From CAG-217 sp963642245 (lineage in GTDB: Bacteria; Bacillota; Clostridia; Oscillospirales; Acutalibacteraceae), in NCBI GenBank assembly GCA_963642245.1, contig CAVIFY010000002.1, positions 1 through 64,000 of the forward strand: 64,000 nucleotides of DNA, read 5' to 3'. Within the stretch, counting starts at the first letter, position 1. Every line of letters starts with the position of its first letter. The position numbers were made by a program, and so were the translations under genes. This document shows, piece after piece, positions 1 through 8,185 of this stretch. The notes below the pieces were generated by a model. That model was not told where the DNA came from. It searched no databases and saw nothing but the letters and a program-made list of their open reading frames with translations.

Positions 1-929
1 CCCATAGGCAGGCCGCCCAGGGCGTTTACCAGGGTCTGGGTAATGCCGTCACTGTAAGTGCCCAGCACCCAGTTGCAGTAGTACGGCAGGGCAATGTTGC
101 GGCAGTTGCCGCAGATGTTGAAGATCAGGTAAAAGCCCATGATCAGCAGCCAATATTTGTCTGTAAACATAGCTTTCAACTGCCGACCCACCGGCACCTT
201 TTCCTGCACACCGGCGGTCAGGTCCTCCTCCGTCACCCGCTCTCGGGTAAAGAAGTACATCAGGATCACACAGGGGAAGATCAGCACCGCAAAAATGCTC
301 ATCACCAGGATCCACTTGCTCTTATCCACCCCGATCACCGGCATCACCAGCATGGGGATCAGCAGCGCCACGATAATGCCTGTGCCCGCCACATTGGCAA
401 TGTTGTTAAACACGCTCAGCTGGGTGCGCTGCATAGAGTTGCGGCTGGCGTTTGGCACCAGCAGATTGCTGCTGATAAAGAACATGGTAAAGGCCACGGC
501 GCAGTAGAAATTGTAGGTGAACATCACCCAGATCACCTGGCCGGTCTCGCTCCAGTTGGGCACCATAAACAGCAGCAGCCCGGACAGAGTCAGCAGCGGC
601 GCAGACAGCAAAATATACGGCCGCAGCTTGCCCTGGCGGGTGCGGGTACGGTCAATGAGCATACCCATCATTACATTGGTAATGGCGTCCAAGATCTTAG
701 ACACAATGGGATACATAATGAGAAAGCCGCCGCCCAGCCACTTGGTGGCGCCCATTACATCTGTGTAATACACATTCAGGTACTGGGCCACCAGCGCCTG
801 GAAGAGAAAGGGACCCAGGGGCGCAAACAGATACCCCACCCACTTCTCTGCCGACGATACATTGCGGCTTTTGATCTTGCTGTCCAGCCGCGGGCTGTTC
901 CAAATGCGGCTTTTGCTCAGTACGGCCAT
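1..929 (-). CDS. GPH-family sugar:cation symporter, C-terminus cut by window edge
   Basis: Inner-membrane carrier of the glycoside-pentoside-hexuronide (MelB-type) branch of the MFS, which takes up oligosaccharides or glycosides together with Na+ or H+. About 309 residues are visible and the frame stays open to the left edge, so roughly the last third of a usual 450-500 residue protein is missing. The family loop signature DRTRTRQGKxRPY is seen at about residues 93-105, between hydrophobic helices. The ATG at 927-929 is preceded by AAGGAGGG. It begins 14 nt after the stop of the GH2 beta-mannosidase, so both are probably one transcript and the carrier may import the mannoside which that enzyme cleaves. 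Substrate is inferred from context only. Confidence 0.88.
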   Translation of the reverse strand, partial: MAVLSKSRIWNSPRLDSKIKSRNVSSAEKWVGYLFAPLGPFLFQALVAQYLNVYYTDVMGATKWLGGGFLIMYPIVSKILDAITNVMMGMLIDRTRTRQGKLRPYILLSAPLLTLSGLLLFMVPNWSETGQVIWVMFTYNFYCAVAFTMFFISSNLLVPNASRNSMQRTQLSVFNNIANVAGTGIIVALLIPMLVMPVIGVDKSKWILVMSIFAVLIFPCVILMYFFTRERVTEEDLTAGVQEKVPVGRQLKAMFTDKYWLLIMGFYLIFNICGNCRNIALPYYCNWVLGTYSDGITQTLVNALGGLPM

Positions 930-943
930 ACCAAAGGCCCTCC

Positions 944-3481
944 TTACAGTTCGATATCCTTACTCAACTTGCCGTGGTGAATGGCATTGGCAATGTTAAT
1001 GGGCGACAGATACACCTTGATCCGCTTGGCCGCTGCGTGCAGCGGGTCCCGATCAAAGGGCACATCGCTCAGGCTCTTGACCCGAATACTCTCCGCCAGC
1101 TGGCGCAGGGTGCAGTCCGGGTCTGCCGCCAGGGTCACCGTGCGGCTTTGGCCCGGCAGCAGGTCAAAATAATTGTCGCTAAAGGGCAGCGCCGTGCGGC
1201 TGCTCTCCAAATACACCAGCCGGGCAAACCGGTCGGTAGTCACCGTCAGGCGCAGTTGGTCTTTGCCCATCTCCACCTTGGTGTGCAGCTTGGCGCCGGG
1301 CAGCTGCAAGCGCTTTTCCTGATCGAAAAGCACCGTCTTTTGTTGCAGGCAGGCGCCGTTTTGCACCAGGCGCACCGCCAAACCGGTGCGGCGCAGGTCA
1401 TACTTTTTGCGCAGGGGTGCCATTTCCCGGGAAAAGGCCACCGCATTTTCCACCGCCGGCAGCAACAGATCCTTGCTTTCTTTCTCCAGCGTGCCGGTAA
1501 CAAAGTCAAACAGCTCGTACTCCACCGTCACCGCCTGGGAGGCGTTCAGGTCGTTGAGCACATATACATCAAACCGGTCCTTGCTGTCCTCTACCGACAC
1601 GGACAGGGGCGCGTTGAACCGCCGTGCGCCGTATTGCAGGGCCTTGTAATTGCCGTAGTAGTCCAGACCGGACCAGGAGCACACGCCCCAGCAGTCGTTA
1701 AACTGCCAGTACATAGCGCCGTTGCACTGCCCCTTGTGGCGGCGCCAGTGCTCGGTGGCGTCTGCAATGCAGGTGTCCTGGGTCACCTGGGACAGATAGA
1801 TATAATCCCAAAATCGCCGGGGCAAATGGAAGCGAGAGGCAATGTAATACACCATCTTGTCGTTGCCGCTGGCGCACTTTTGGTGCAGGTTGAATACCGG
1901 GCTGTTCAGGGCATAATCCCCGGGCTTTGCGTAGTGGCGAATGGCCTTGGCGTCCGGCAGGCTCTCAAAGCCGAACTCGCTGCAAAAGCGGGTCATTCGC
2001 TTGCGGTAATACTGCATAGGCTGCAAACCGTGCCACACGCCCCACAGGTGGGTGTCGCCTACATTGTCGCTGTAAACGCCCTCGTTATGGGCAATGCCCA
2101 CCGGCGAGCCGGGGGTGTAAGGCGTGTCCGGGTCCACCGCCCGAATTTCCGGCTCCAGGATCTCATAAAAGAACTTTTCCGTCCACTGCACATACTTTTG
2201 CATATGCACCCAGGCCATGTGCATATCCTCGATCTCGTTATTGCCGCACCACACCGCCAAGCTGGGGTGGTGGCACAGCCGCTGCACCTGGGCGTGCACC
2301 TCGCGCTTTACATTCGCCAGGAATTCCGGCAGGAAGAAGGGGTACGCCTGGCAGGCAAAGCCAAAGTCCTGCCACACCAGCAGCCCTCGCCGATCGCAGG
2401 CGTCATAAAACGCGTCGGACGCATAGTAACCGCCGCCCCACACCCGCAGCATATTCAGGTTGGCGAACTGGGCAGCGTCCAACAGCGCCTCTAACTTTTT
2501 GTCGTCAAAACGGGTAATAAAGCTGTCCGGCGGGATCAAATTGGAGCCTTTGATAAATAGGGGCACCCCGTTTAAGCGGAACTGGAAGTTCATACCGTAT
2601 TGGTCCCGCTCCCGGTTCAGTTCAATGGTGCGCAGGCCAACGCGCTTTTCCGCCCGATCCAGTTCTTTCTTATTCGCCGTCAGCACCGCCGCTACGGTGT
2701 ACAGGGGCTGGCTGTCCTTGCCGGACAGCTCCCAGGTCCACCACAGCTGGGGGTTTTCGATCTCAAAAGTCGCTTCCCGACCTTTTGCCGTCAGCACCGT
2801 GCCGTCCGGGCAGGTCACCTGCAAGGTGCAGGTGCAGTCGCCGTACTGCTCCACTTGGGCCTTGGCGGTAATGACCGCCCCATCGCCTTGCAGCTGCTGG
2901 CGCACGGAAAGCTGCGCCACCCGGGCCGTATGCACAAAGTCCAGCCCAATTTCCTTGGTAATACCGCTCACCGGCAGCACCGGGCCCCAGTCCCAGCCAA
3001 AGTGGCATTGGGGTTTGCGGATATGGACAATGCCGTTCTGGCCGTTGGAGTTCATAGGGGTCATACACTTTTTGTACGCCGCGCTCACATACTCTACCGG
3101 CGAGTAGAAATAAACGGTCAGGGTGTTCTCCCCTGCTTGCAAGATCTCTTTTACCGGCACCCGGTAAGGCACAAAGCAGTTTTTGCCTTGCAGCACCCGG
3201 TGGCCGTTCAGGACCACATCACAAATGGTGTCCAGCATATCGCAGCGCAGATACACTGCGTCCGCCTGCAATTCTTCTGCCGTTACGGCAAATTGCTTTT
3301 CGTACACCCAGTCGGCGTGGCCCACCCAGCCCACTTCTTTTTCGTTCATACCCACGAACGGGTCCGGGATCTTGCCGGCTGCCATCAGGTCTAAGAAGTT
3401 GCAGCCCGGCACCTTGGCCGGCAGCCAGTCGCCCTGATCCGCCCGGCGAAAACGCCAGTCCCCGGTTAATGTTTTATACAT
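944..3481 (-). CDS. GH2 beta-mannosidase
   Basis: Glycoside hydrolase family 2 enzyme expected to release mannose from the non-reducing end of beta-mannosides. The 845-residue length is typical. The layout is an N-terminal jelly-roll sugar-binding domain (about 1-170), an immunoglobulin-like domain (about 190-285), the TIM-barrel catalytic domain (about 290-590) and C-terminal beta domains. The motif WCGNNE gives the acid/base Glu416 and CSEFGFES gives the nucleophile Glu502; WCGNNE is the form seen in beta-mannosidases rather than beta-galactosidases. No signal peptide is visible, so it should be cytoplasmic and act on imported oligosaccharides, which fits the GPH carrier immediately downstream. 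AGGGGGA precedes the ATG. A divergent TetR gene lies upstream. Confidence 0.92.
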   Translation of the reverse strand: MYKTLTGDWRFRRADQGDWLPAKVPGCNFLDLMAAGKIPDPFVGMNEKEVGWVGHADWVYEKQFAVTAEELQADAVYLRCDMLDTICDVVLNGHRVLQGKNCFVPYRVPVKEILQAGENTLTVYFYSPVEYVSAAYKKCMTPMNSNGQNGIVHIRKPQCHFGWDWGPVLPVSGITKEIGLDFVHTARVAQLSVRQQLQGDGAVITAKAQVEQYGDCTCTLQVTCPDGTVLTAKGREATFEIENPQLWWTWELSGKDSQPLYTVAAVLTANKKELDRAEKRVGLRTIELNRERDQYGMNFQFRLNGVPLFIKGSNLIPPDSFITRFDDKKLEALLDAAQFANLNMLRVWGGGYYASDAFYDACDRRGLLVWQDFGFACQAYPFFLPEFLANVKREVHAQVQRLCHHPSLAVWCGNNEIEDMHMAWVHMQKYVQWTEKFFYEILEPEIRAVDPDTPYTPGSPVGIAHNEGVYSDNVGDTHLWGVWHGLQPMQYYRKRMTRFCSEFGFESLPDAKAIRHYAKPGDYALNSPVFNLHQKCASGNDKMVYYIASRFHLPRRFWDYIYLSQVTQDTCIADATEHWRRHKGQCNGAMYWQFNDCWGVCSWSGLDYYGNYKALQYGARRFNAPLSVSVEDSKDRFDVYVLNDLNASQAVTVEYELFDFVTGTLEKESKDLLLPAVENAVAFSREMAPLRKKYDLRRTGLAVRLVQNGACLQQKTVLFDQEKRLQLPGAKLHTKVEMGKDQLRLTVTTDRFARLVYLESSRTALPFSDNYFDLLPGQSRTVTLAADPDCTLRQLAESIRVKSLSDVPFDRDPLHAAAKRIKVYLSPINIANAIHHGKLSKDIEL

Positions 3482-3516
3482 CGGTATTCCCCCTAAATGT
3501 CAAGTTTTGCTATCCT

Positions 3517-3545
3517 ATTATACCTGAACCTTCCTGTGAAGTCAA
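3517..3545 (-). promoter_or_regulatory. Promoter of the beta-mannosidase/GPH operon
   Basis: On the minus strand TTGACT and TATAAT are separated by 17 nt, about 40 nt upstream of the GH2 start codon. The -10 box is part of a sequence repeated at the facing TetR promoter. Confidence 0.75.
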
Positions 3546-3598
3546 AGCAGGAATACAGCACCGGGGCGTCGGCAGCGTGTAAGTTCTTCAACACCGTG

Positions 3599-3627
3599 TT
3601 GCTTTTTCGCTCTATCTGTATTATACT
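3599..3627 (+). promoter_or_regulatory. Promoter of the TetR-type gene
   Basis: TTGCTT and TATACT are separated by 17 nt, ending about 87 nt before the chosen ATG. The -10 region shares the ATTATAC(C)TGAACC sequence with the opposite promoter, which suggests a common operator. Confidence 0.65.
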
Positions 3628-3713
3628 GAACCTGTTGTCTGCGGGCAACCGATAATTTTTACGGATATGAAAGATAAGCAACACATCACAGCGATCTGTT
3701 GCCGGAGGGCAAG

Positions 3714-4265
3714 ATGGCAAACGATTTTCGTGTGCGTATGACGCAGAATTTAATTAAAGAGAGCTTTTTGGAGCTGCTGGAGCAAAAGCCCCTGCGCGCC
3801 ATTACCGTCAAGGAGTTGGCGGCCAAAGCCCACATCAACCGGGCCACCTTTTACGCCCATTATGAGAACATCTATACCCTGCTGGACGATATAAAGAACG
3901 AGTTTGTCAGCGGGCTGATGGGCAGCATAGACGCCTTTACCAACGACGACTCCATCGAGGAGCTGTTCCGCACCATCTGCCGCTACGCCGCCGATCATCT
4001 CAAGCACTGTCGGCTGCTGTTTGGCAAAAACGGCGACTTTGGCCTGGCCAGCCATATTGTGGAACTGGTGCGCCCCCGCACCATCGCCCTATGGAAAGAG
4101 GCCGGCGGCCGGGATGAGGAAAAGCTCAATTACCACTACACCTTTGTGGCCTACGGCGGGCTGGCGGTGATCCGGGACTGGGTACAAAGCGGCGCCCGCC
4201 AATCCCCGGAATACATCGCCGACTTTATCGTCCAAAACGGCAAAAAAGACATTTTGCAGTATTAA
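3714..4265 (+). CDS. TetR/AcrR-family transcriptional regulator
   Basis: DNA-binding regulator of 183 residues. The N-terminal helix-turn-helix (about residues 8-55) carries the family pattern ITVKELAAKAHINRATFYAHY. The rest is helical with a hydrophobic C-terminal part like the TetR_C domains that bind small ligands. I chose the ATG at 3714 because GGAGG lies 5 nt upstream; the frame also allows a TTG at 3699, but the GGAGG would then fall inside the gene. It is divergent from the beta-mannosidase/GPH operon, so local control of that operon is likely but unproven. A bidirectional terminator follows the stop codon. Ligand unknown. Confidence 0.88.
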   Translation: MANDFRVRMTQNLIKESFLELLEQKPLRAITVKELAAKAHINRATFYAHYENIYTLLDDIKNEFVSGLMGSIDAFTNDDSIEELFRTICRYAADHLKHCRLLFGKNGDFGLASHIVELVRPRTIALWKEAGGRDEEKLNYHYTFVAYGGLAVIRDWVQSGARQSPEYIADFIVQNGKKDILQY

Positions 4266-4275
4266 GTGATATTAA

Positions 4276-4310
4276 AAAGAGCCTGTGTTCTCACAGGCTC
4301 TTTGCTTTTT
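4276..4310. terminator. Bidirectional terminator between the TetR gene and the acyltransferase
   Basis: A perfect 12-bp stem AAAGAGCCTGTG / CACAGGCTCTTT with loop TTCT lies between two convergent genes, with A-rich and T-rich flanks that serve both directions. Confidence 0.88.
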
Positions 4311-5389
4311 ATTCACTTTTTGAAAGGGCGTTCGTCTTTTTTCGCGACCAATCGAACAGGTACGGATCCAGCTTGCCGGTGATCTTATCAAACAGCAAAG
4401 CGATCACCACGGTGCAGGCAAAACTCAGCGCCAAAAATTGCAGCGGTTTGGCAGCAAAGCCTAACCGGCTGAGCACCATCATGGGTATGCGCTGCAAAAT
4501 GTAAATGGAAAACACATGGCTGCCCAGGAAAGTCAGCACACTGTTGCTGGGTTTGATCTTCATGGTCAGCAGCACTAAAAGTCCGGCGAGCGCACAGGCC
4601 CACAAAGAATAGAACTCCACACCCCGCTTGAGATACTTGCCGGAGAAGCCGAACACCAACAGCGTACCACACACCGCCAAGCTGTACACAAAACCGCTGC
4701 GCCGCAGCAGTGCGTCTATCTTAGGCTGCAAGTACCGATACCACATACCCAGCGGAAAAACGATCATCGTGTTGTAGCAGTAATCCGGCCGGTGGAGCTT
4801 GATCTGTCCAAACACGCAACCAATGCACAGTACCGTAACCAGCACCAGCGCAGGCAGCGGGTGCCGCCGAAAGCAGAGGAACGCCGCCATGGTGCAAATA
4901 TACAGCAGTAATACTGCCGTAATGTACCAGTTGCTGTTGCCGATACTGGTGTAAGTGGTCAGCGCCAGCAGCAGATCCTTGCCGCTCATGGGGCGGTGCA
5001 GCAACACATTCACCAGTGCAAACAGCAGCACGCACACATCGAAATGCACAAACAACCGCAAAAAAATGGTGCGGGAACATCCGGCGCACATAGGGTGTGC
5101 CCTTCTTCTCAATGGAACAAAAGATACCATAACCGGAATAAAACAAGAACGACACCACGATCAACTGGCCTAAAAAGCCGTTGACGGTGACCCACTGCTT
5201 TTGCAGCGGATCGGCGGCAGATACCTGCAAGTAGGTATTCAGGTGCCGAAAGAACACCATCACCACAAAAATGCCGTTCACCGCCGTGGTGGTCGCCTTG
5301 GAACAGTAATCCGTATGCAGCCTACCGGGCGGCGCAAACTGGGCTCCGCAAAAGGCCACGATCATCAAAAGAATAAACGCAAGGAACAT
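4309..5389 (-). pseudogene. Membrane acyltransferase (family 3), interrupted by a 1-nt frameshift
   Basis: Two overlapping frames together encode one multi-pass acyltransferase-3 (OafA/OAC-like) protein of about 359 residues, which would transfer acyl groups to cell-surface glycans. The N-terminal half runs in one frame from ATG 5389 to about 5070 (ends near GIFCSIEKKGTPYVRRMF) and the C-terminal half continues in the next frame down to 4309 (helices from FDVCVLLFALV onward). One extra base must be removed to join them. The likely site is the 7-A run at 5060-5066 or the GGG at 5073-5075. The start at 5389 is supported by AGGGGAG upstream and by a consensus promoter at 5414-5443 that excludes the longer frame start at 5458. 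This may be a true pseudogene, a phase-variable gene or a sequencing error. Confidence 0.75.
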
Positions 5390-5413
5390 AAAGCTGTCTC
5401 CCCTTTCCTGCTC

Positions 5414-5443
5414 ATTATACCATTGAATACAGCGCGCTGTCAA
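5414..5443 (-). promoter_or_regulatory. Consensus promoter of the acyltransferase
   Basis: On the minus strand TTGACA and TATAAT, both perfect consensus, are 18 nt apart and end about 25 nt before the ATG at 5389. Confidence 0.8.
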
Positions 5444-5458
5444 AACTTTTGTAGACAT

Positions 5459-5494
5459 AAAAAAGAACCCGTGCTAATGCACAGGTCCTTTTTA
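5459..5494 (-). terminator. Terminator of the ylxM-ffh-rpsP-khpA operon
   Basis: Read on the minus strand, an imperfect hairpin around GACCTGTGC/GCACGGGTTC with loop ATTA is followed by TTTTTT, just after the khpA stop. Confidence 0.75.
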
Positions 5495-5508
5495 TTTACG
5501 CTTTTCGA

Positions 5509-5742
5509 TCAGTCGATCTCCACCGCGATTTTCTCGTCGCAGCGGGTGGCGGCAGCGCGCATAACTACGCGAATGGCCTTTGCAATGCGGCCCTGCTTGC
5601 CGATGACCCGACCCATATCACTCTCTGCTACATGCAGGTGATACACGATCACGCCCTCTTCGTCCGGCTGATCCACCTCTACCGTGACAGCGTCCGGCTG
5701 ATCCACCAGACCACGGGTGATGGCTACCAATAGTTCTTCCAA
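5509..5742 (-). CDS. khpA: KH-domain RNA-binding protein KhpA (YlqC)
   Basis: Small (77 residues) type II KH-domain protein. In Firmicutes this family pairs with KhpB/Jag and binds many RNAs, affecting cell division and cell-wall synthesis. The GXXG loop appears as GKQG near residue 49, within VIGKQGRIAKAIRVVM. It follows rpsP with a 44-nt gap in the conserved order ffh-rpsP-khpA. A hairpin-forming repeat (TTAGTTC / GAACTAA) fills the gap between the rpsP stop and the khpA ribosome binding site. It is the last gene of the operon, followed by a terminator. Confidence 0.93.
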   Translation of the reverse strand: MEELLVAITRGLVDQPDAVTVEVDQPDEEGVIVYHLHVAESDMGRVIGKQGRIAKAIRVVMRAAATRCDEKIAVEID

Positions 5743-5786
5743 GAAAACACCTCCATATTAGTTCCTGCAAACGGGCAAAGAACTAA

Positions 5787-6029
5787 TTATAAAATGCCTT
5801 CCTTCTTCAGAATAGCCTTCACGGTGTCGGTGGGCTGTGCGCCGTTGGCGATCCACTTCTTGGCCTTCTCGCCGTCGATCTTCACCTCAGCGGGATCCAC
5901 CATGGTGTTGTAAGTGCCGATCTCCTCAATGAAGCGGCCGTTGCGGGGATATCTGGAATCTGCCACAACTACACGATAGAACGGTGCCTTCTTTGCGCCC
6001 ATGCGGCGCAGTCTGATTTTTACTGCCAT
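5787..6029 (-). CDS. rpsP: 30S ribosomal protein S16
   Basis: Ribosomal protein bS16 of 80 residues, a small-subunit assembly protein that binds 16S rRNA. The N-terminus MAVKIRLRRMGAKKAPFYR, followed by VVADSRYPRNGRFIEEIGTY, is the family signature, and length is normal. GGAGG lies upstream of the ATG. It sits between ffh and khpA, an order conserved in Firmicutes; the 71-nt AT-rich gap to ffh holds the short inverted repeat CCAAAAA/TTTTTGG. Confidence 0.97.
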   Translation of the reverse strand: MAVKIRLRRMGAKKAPFYRVVVADSRYPRNGRFIEEIGTYNTMVDPAEVKIDGEKAKKWIANGAQPTDTVKAILKKEGIL

Positions 6030-6100
6030 TTTTGTTACCTCCGTAAAAAATAAGTAATAATGAATTTATATAACCAAAAAGTTTTTGGCAATAGATAAGG

Positions 6101-7498
6101 TTAGAACCCAAAGGGGTTGGAGCCGCCGTTTTTGCCCATCATACGCTGGGCCATCTCCGGGTTTTGGCTCATCATGCGGCGCATTTTTTTGCTCATCTTG
6201 GGGCCGCCCTTGCCGCCGCCAAACTGCTTGACCATCTTTTGCATCTGCTTAAACTGGGACAGCAGTCGGTTCACATCCTCCACCTGCATACCGCAGCCGG
6301 CGGCGATACGCCGCTTTCTGGAGGGGTTAATGATCTCCGGCTTGGTGCGCTCCTCCACGGTCATAGAATAGATAATGGAGCGGAAGCGGTTAAACGCGCC
6401 CTCGTCAATATCCTCGTCCTTGATCTTGGAGCCGATGCCCGGCAGCATCTTAATGGTATCCCGCAGAGAGCCCATACGCTCAATCTGATCGAACTGATCC
6501 AGCAGGTCGTTCAGATCAAATTTATTCTTCGCCAGCTTGCGCTCCAGCTCTGCCGCCTTTTTCTCGTCCAGGGTCATCTCTGCCCGCTCAATGAGAGAGA
6601 GCACATCGCCCATACCCAGAATACGGGAGGCCATACGGCTGGGGTGGAAAGTCTCCAGCTGGTCCAGCTTTTCGCCGGTGCCGATGAATTTAATAGGCTT
6701 GCCGGTCACGGCACGCACGGACAATGCCGCACCGCCGCGGGTGTCGCCGTCCAGCTTTGTCAGGATCACACCGTCAATGCCCAGCGCCTCGTTAAAGCTC
6801 TTGGCCACATTCACAGCGTCCTGACCGGTCATAGCGTCGATCACCAGCAAGATCTCGTGGGGGTGAACGGTGGAGCGAATGTTTTGCAACTCCGCCATCA
6901 GCGCCTCGTCCACATGCAGACGACCGGCGGTATCCAGCAGCACATAGTCGTTGCCGTGGTCCCGGGCGTACTTCACTGCCTCGCCGGCAATGGTCACCGG
7001 GTTCTCCGTGCCCATTTCAAACACAGGCACATCTACCTGGGCGCCCACCACCTGCAACTGCTTAATGGCTGCGGGTCGATACACATCGCAGGCCACCAGC
7101 AAGGGGCGGTGCCCTTCTTTCTTCAACTTCTTTGCCAGTTTGGCAGAGTGGGTGGTTTTACCGCTGCCCTGCAAGCCGCACATCATCACAACCGTAGGCG
7201 GATGATTGGCAATGGCCAGCCGGGACTCCGTGCCGCCCATCAACTCCGTCAACTCCTCGTTGACGATCTTGATGACCATTTGGCCGGGGGTCAGGGACTC
7301 CATCACATCCGCGCCGATGGCACGCTGGGTCACCTTGGCGGTGAACTCCTTGGCCACCTTATAGTTGACATCCGCCTCCAGGAGCGCCATACGCACCTCG
7401 CGCATAGCTTCCTTTACATCGGACTCTGTAAGCTTGCCCTTGGCACGCAGTTTTTTGAATGAATTTTCCAGCCGTTCGCTGAGTCCTTCAAATGCCAA
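6101..7498 (-). CDS. ffh: Signal recognition particle protein Ffh
   Basis: SRP54 homologue of 465 residues that binds signal sequences of nascent membrane and secreted proteins together with SRP RNA and docks with FtsY. The order is an N domain (1-90), a GTPase G domain with P-loop GLQGSGKTT near 110, DTAGRLHVDE near 190 and TKLDGDTRGG near 250, and the methionine-rich M domain (about 325-460) with MSKKMRRMMSQNPEMAQRMM near the end. Length and motifs are complete. It is preceded in the operon by ylxM, a usual SRP partner gene. No SRP RNA gene is visible in the window. Confidence 0.97.
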   Translation of the reverse strand: MAFEGLSERLENSFKKLRAKGKLTESDVKEAMREVRMALLEADVNYKVAKEFTAKVTQRAIGADVMESLTPGQMVIKIVNEELTELMGGTESRLAIANHPPTVVMMCGLQGSGKTTHSAKLAKKLKKEGHRPLLVACDVYRPAAIKQLQVVGAQVDVPVFEMGTENPVTIAGEAVKYARDHGNDYVLLDTAGRLHVDEALMAELQNIRSTVHPHEILLVIDAMTGQDAVNVAKSFNEALGIDGVILTKLDGDTRGGAALSVRAVTGKPIKFIGTGEKLDQLETFHPSRMASRILGMGDVLSLIERAEMTLDEKKAAELERKLAKNKFDLNDLLDQFDQIERMGSLRDTIKMLPGIGSKIKDEDIDEGAFNRFRSIIYSMTVEERTKPEIINPSRKRRIAAGCGMQVEDVNRLLSQFKQMQKMVKQFGGGKGGPKMSKKMRRMMSQNPEMAQRMMGKNGGSNPFGF

Positions 7499-7521
7499 GT
7501 TCTACACTTCCATTCTCATTA

Positions 7522-7884
7522 TCATTCGCAAAGATAGGCGGTCAGGGTCTTGATCCGGGCCACATTGTCGTTGATCTCCCGGGACAGCGTGTGCGACAGG
7601 TTGTACTCGTTAATGGCCTCGGCACACTGCTCGATCTCTTCCAGTCCCTTCTTCAGGGTCTCGAATTTCTTGGCCAGGCCCAGGCGGCTCTCCATCTCAA
7701 ACAGCTGGTTCTCCGCCCGTTTGATAGCGTCGCGCACACCCTGGCGGGTAATGCCCTCATTCTCTGCGATCTCAGAAAGCGAAAGGTCCTCGTCGTAGTA
7801 ATACACCAAAAAATCGTGCTGCTTTTGGGTCAGCATTTCGCCGTAAAAATCCAGCAAAAAAGAAACTTCCAAATTCTTGGCCAA
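7522..7884 (-). CDS. ylxM: YlxM/p13-like HTH protein, SRP-associated
   Basis: Small putative DNA-binding protein (120 residues) of the UPF0122 family, which is nearly always next to ffh and is thought to regulate or assist SRP. A sigma-like helix-turn-helix is seen at about residues 20-60 (LTQKQHDFL, then LSLSEIAENEGITRQGVRDAIKRAE), followed by a coiled C-terminal helix. I chose TTG 7884 because AGGGGAGGG lies just upstream and family members start with a similar short N-terminus; the longer open frame begins upstream of the promoter at 7946-7974 and cannot be translated from that transcript. It lies 23 nt upstream of ffh. Confidence 0.88.
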   Translation of the reverse strand: MAKNLEVSFLLDFYGEMLTQKQHDFLVYYYDEDLSLSEIAENEGITRQGVRDAIKRAENQLFEMESRLGLAKKFETLKKGLEEIEQCAEAINEYNLSHTLSREINDNVARIKTLTAYLCE

Positions 7885-7945
7885 GGACGCCCTCCCCTTT
7901 CTTATCGTCTTCGCTGTAAAGTGAAAGCTCTTTACAGCAAGGGGT

Positions 7946-7974
7946 ATTATACTAAAACCGGGCCGCCTTGTCAA
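7946..7974 (-). promoter_or_regulatory. Promoter of the ylxM-ffh-rpsP-khpA operon
   Basis: Perfect TTGACA and TATAAT on the minus strand with a 17-nt spacer, about 60 nt upstream of the ylxM start. Confidence 0.82.
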
Positions 7975-8122
7975 CCGCTCTCTGCATATTTTTTGCAACA
8001 AAATTTCCGAGAAAAGCCTTGACACAAGCTGTGGTACACCGCAAAAAAGACACCCCCACCGGGTAGTGGTGGGTCCCATCAAAACAAAAAAAGCGATTTG
8101 TTTACAAAATCGACACAAATCA

Positions 8123-8152
8123 TTGACAACCTGTCGCTAAATACATTATAAT
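8123..8152 (+). promoter_or_regulatory. Promoter of oadB
   Basis: TTGACA and TATAAT with an 18-nt spacer lie about 33 nt before the oadB ATG. ACGGAGG provides the ribosome binding site. Confidence 0.82.
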
Positions 8153-8185
8153 AGTCGAAGTCCAAAAAACACGGAGGTACTGTAC

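Larger units (their letters stand above)
3517..3633. promoter_or_regulatory. Repeated sequence at both divergent promoters (candidate TetR operator)
   Basis: ATTATACCTGAACC (3517-3530) and ATTATACTGAACCTG (from about 3619) recur in the same orientation and cover the -10 boxes of both the GH2 operon and the TetR gene. A shared sequence at two facing promoters is what a local regulator would need, but it is not palindromic. Confidence 0.4.
7885..8185. other. Intergenic region between ylxM and oadB
   Basis: This roughly 300-bp gap holds the leftward ylxM-ffh promoter, the rightward oadB promoter, and between them a GC-rich inverted repeat (CCCACC / GGTGGG at 8055-8073) that has no convincing U-tract. 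I see no further gene or RNA here. Confidence 0.7.

Noticed and set aside
974..2494. A 506-codon open frame opposite the beta-mannosidase
   Set aside because: It lies antisense to an intact GH2 gene, has no ribosome binding site, and resembles no protein.
8031..8042. GTGGTACACCGC resembling a T-box core upstream of oadB
   Set aside because: It lacks the exact GGTGGTACCGCG sequence, stem I, the AGAGAG motif and a paired terminator with U-run.
8055..8073. Hairpin CCCACC / GGTGGG between ylxM and oadB
   Set aside because: No adequate U-tract in either direction and no transcript that would need it; left as part of the intergenic note.
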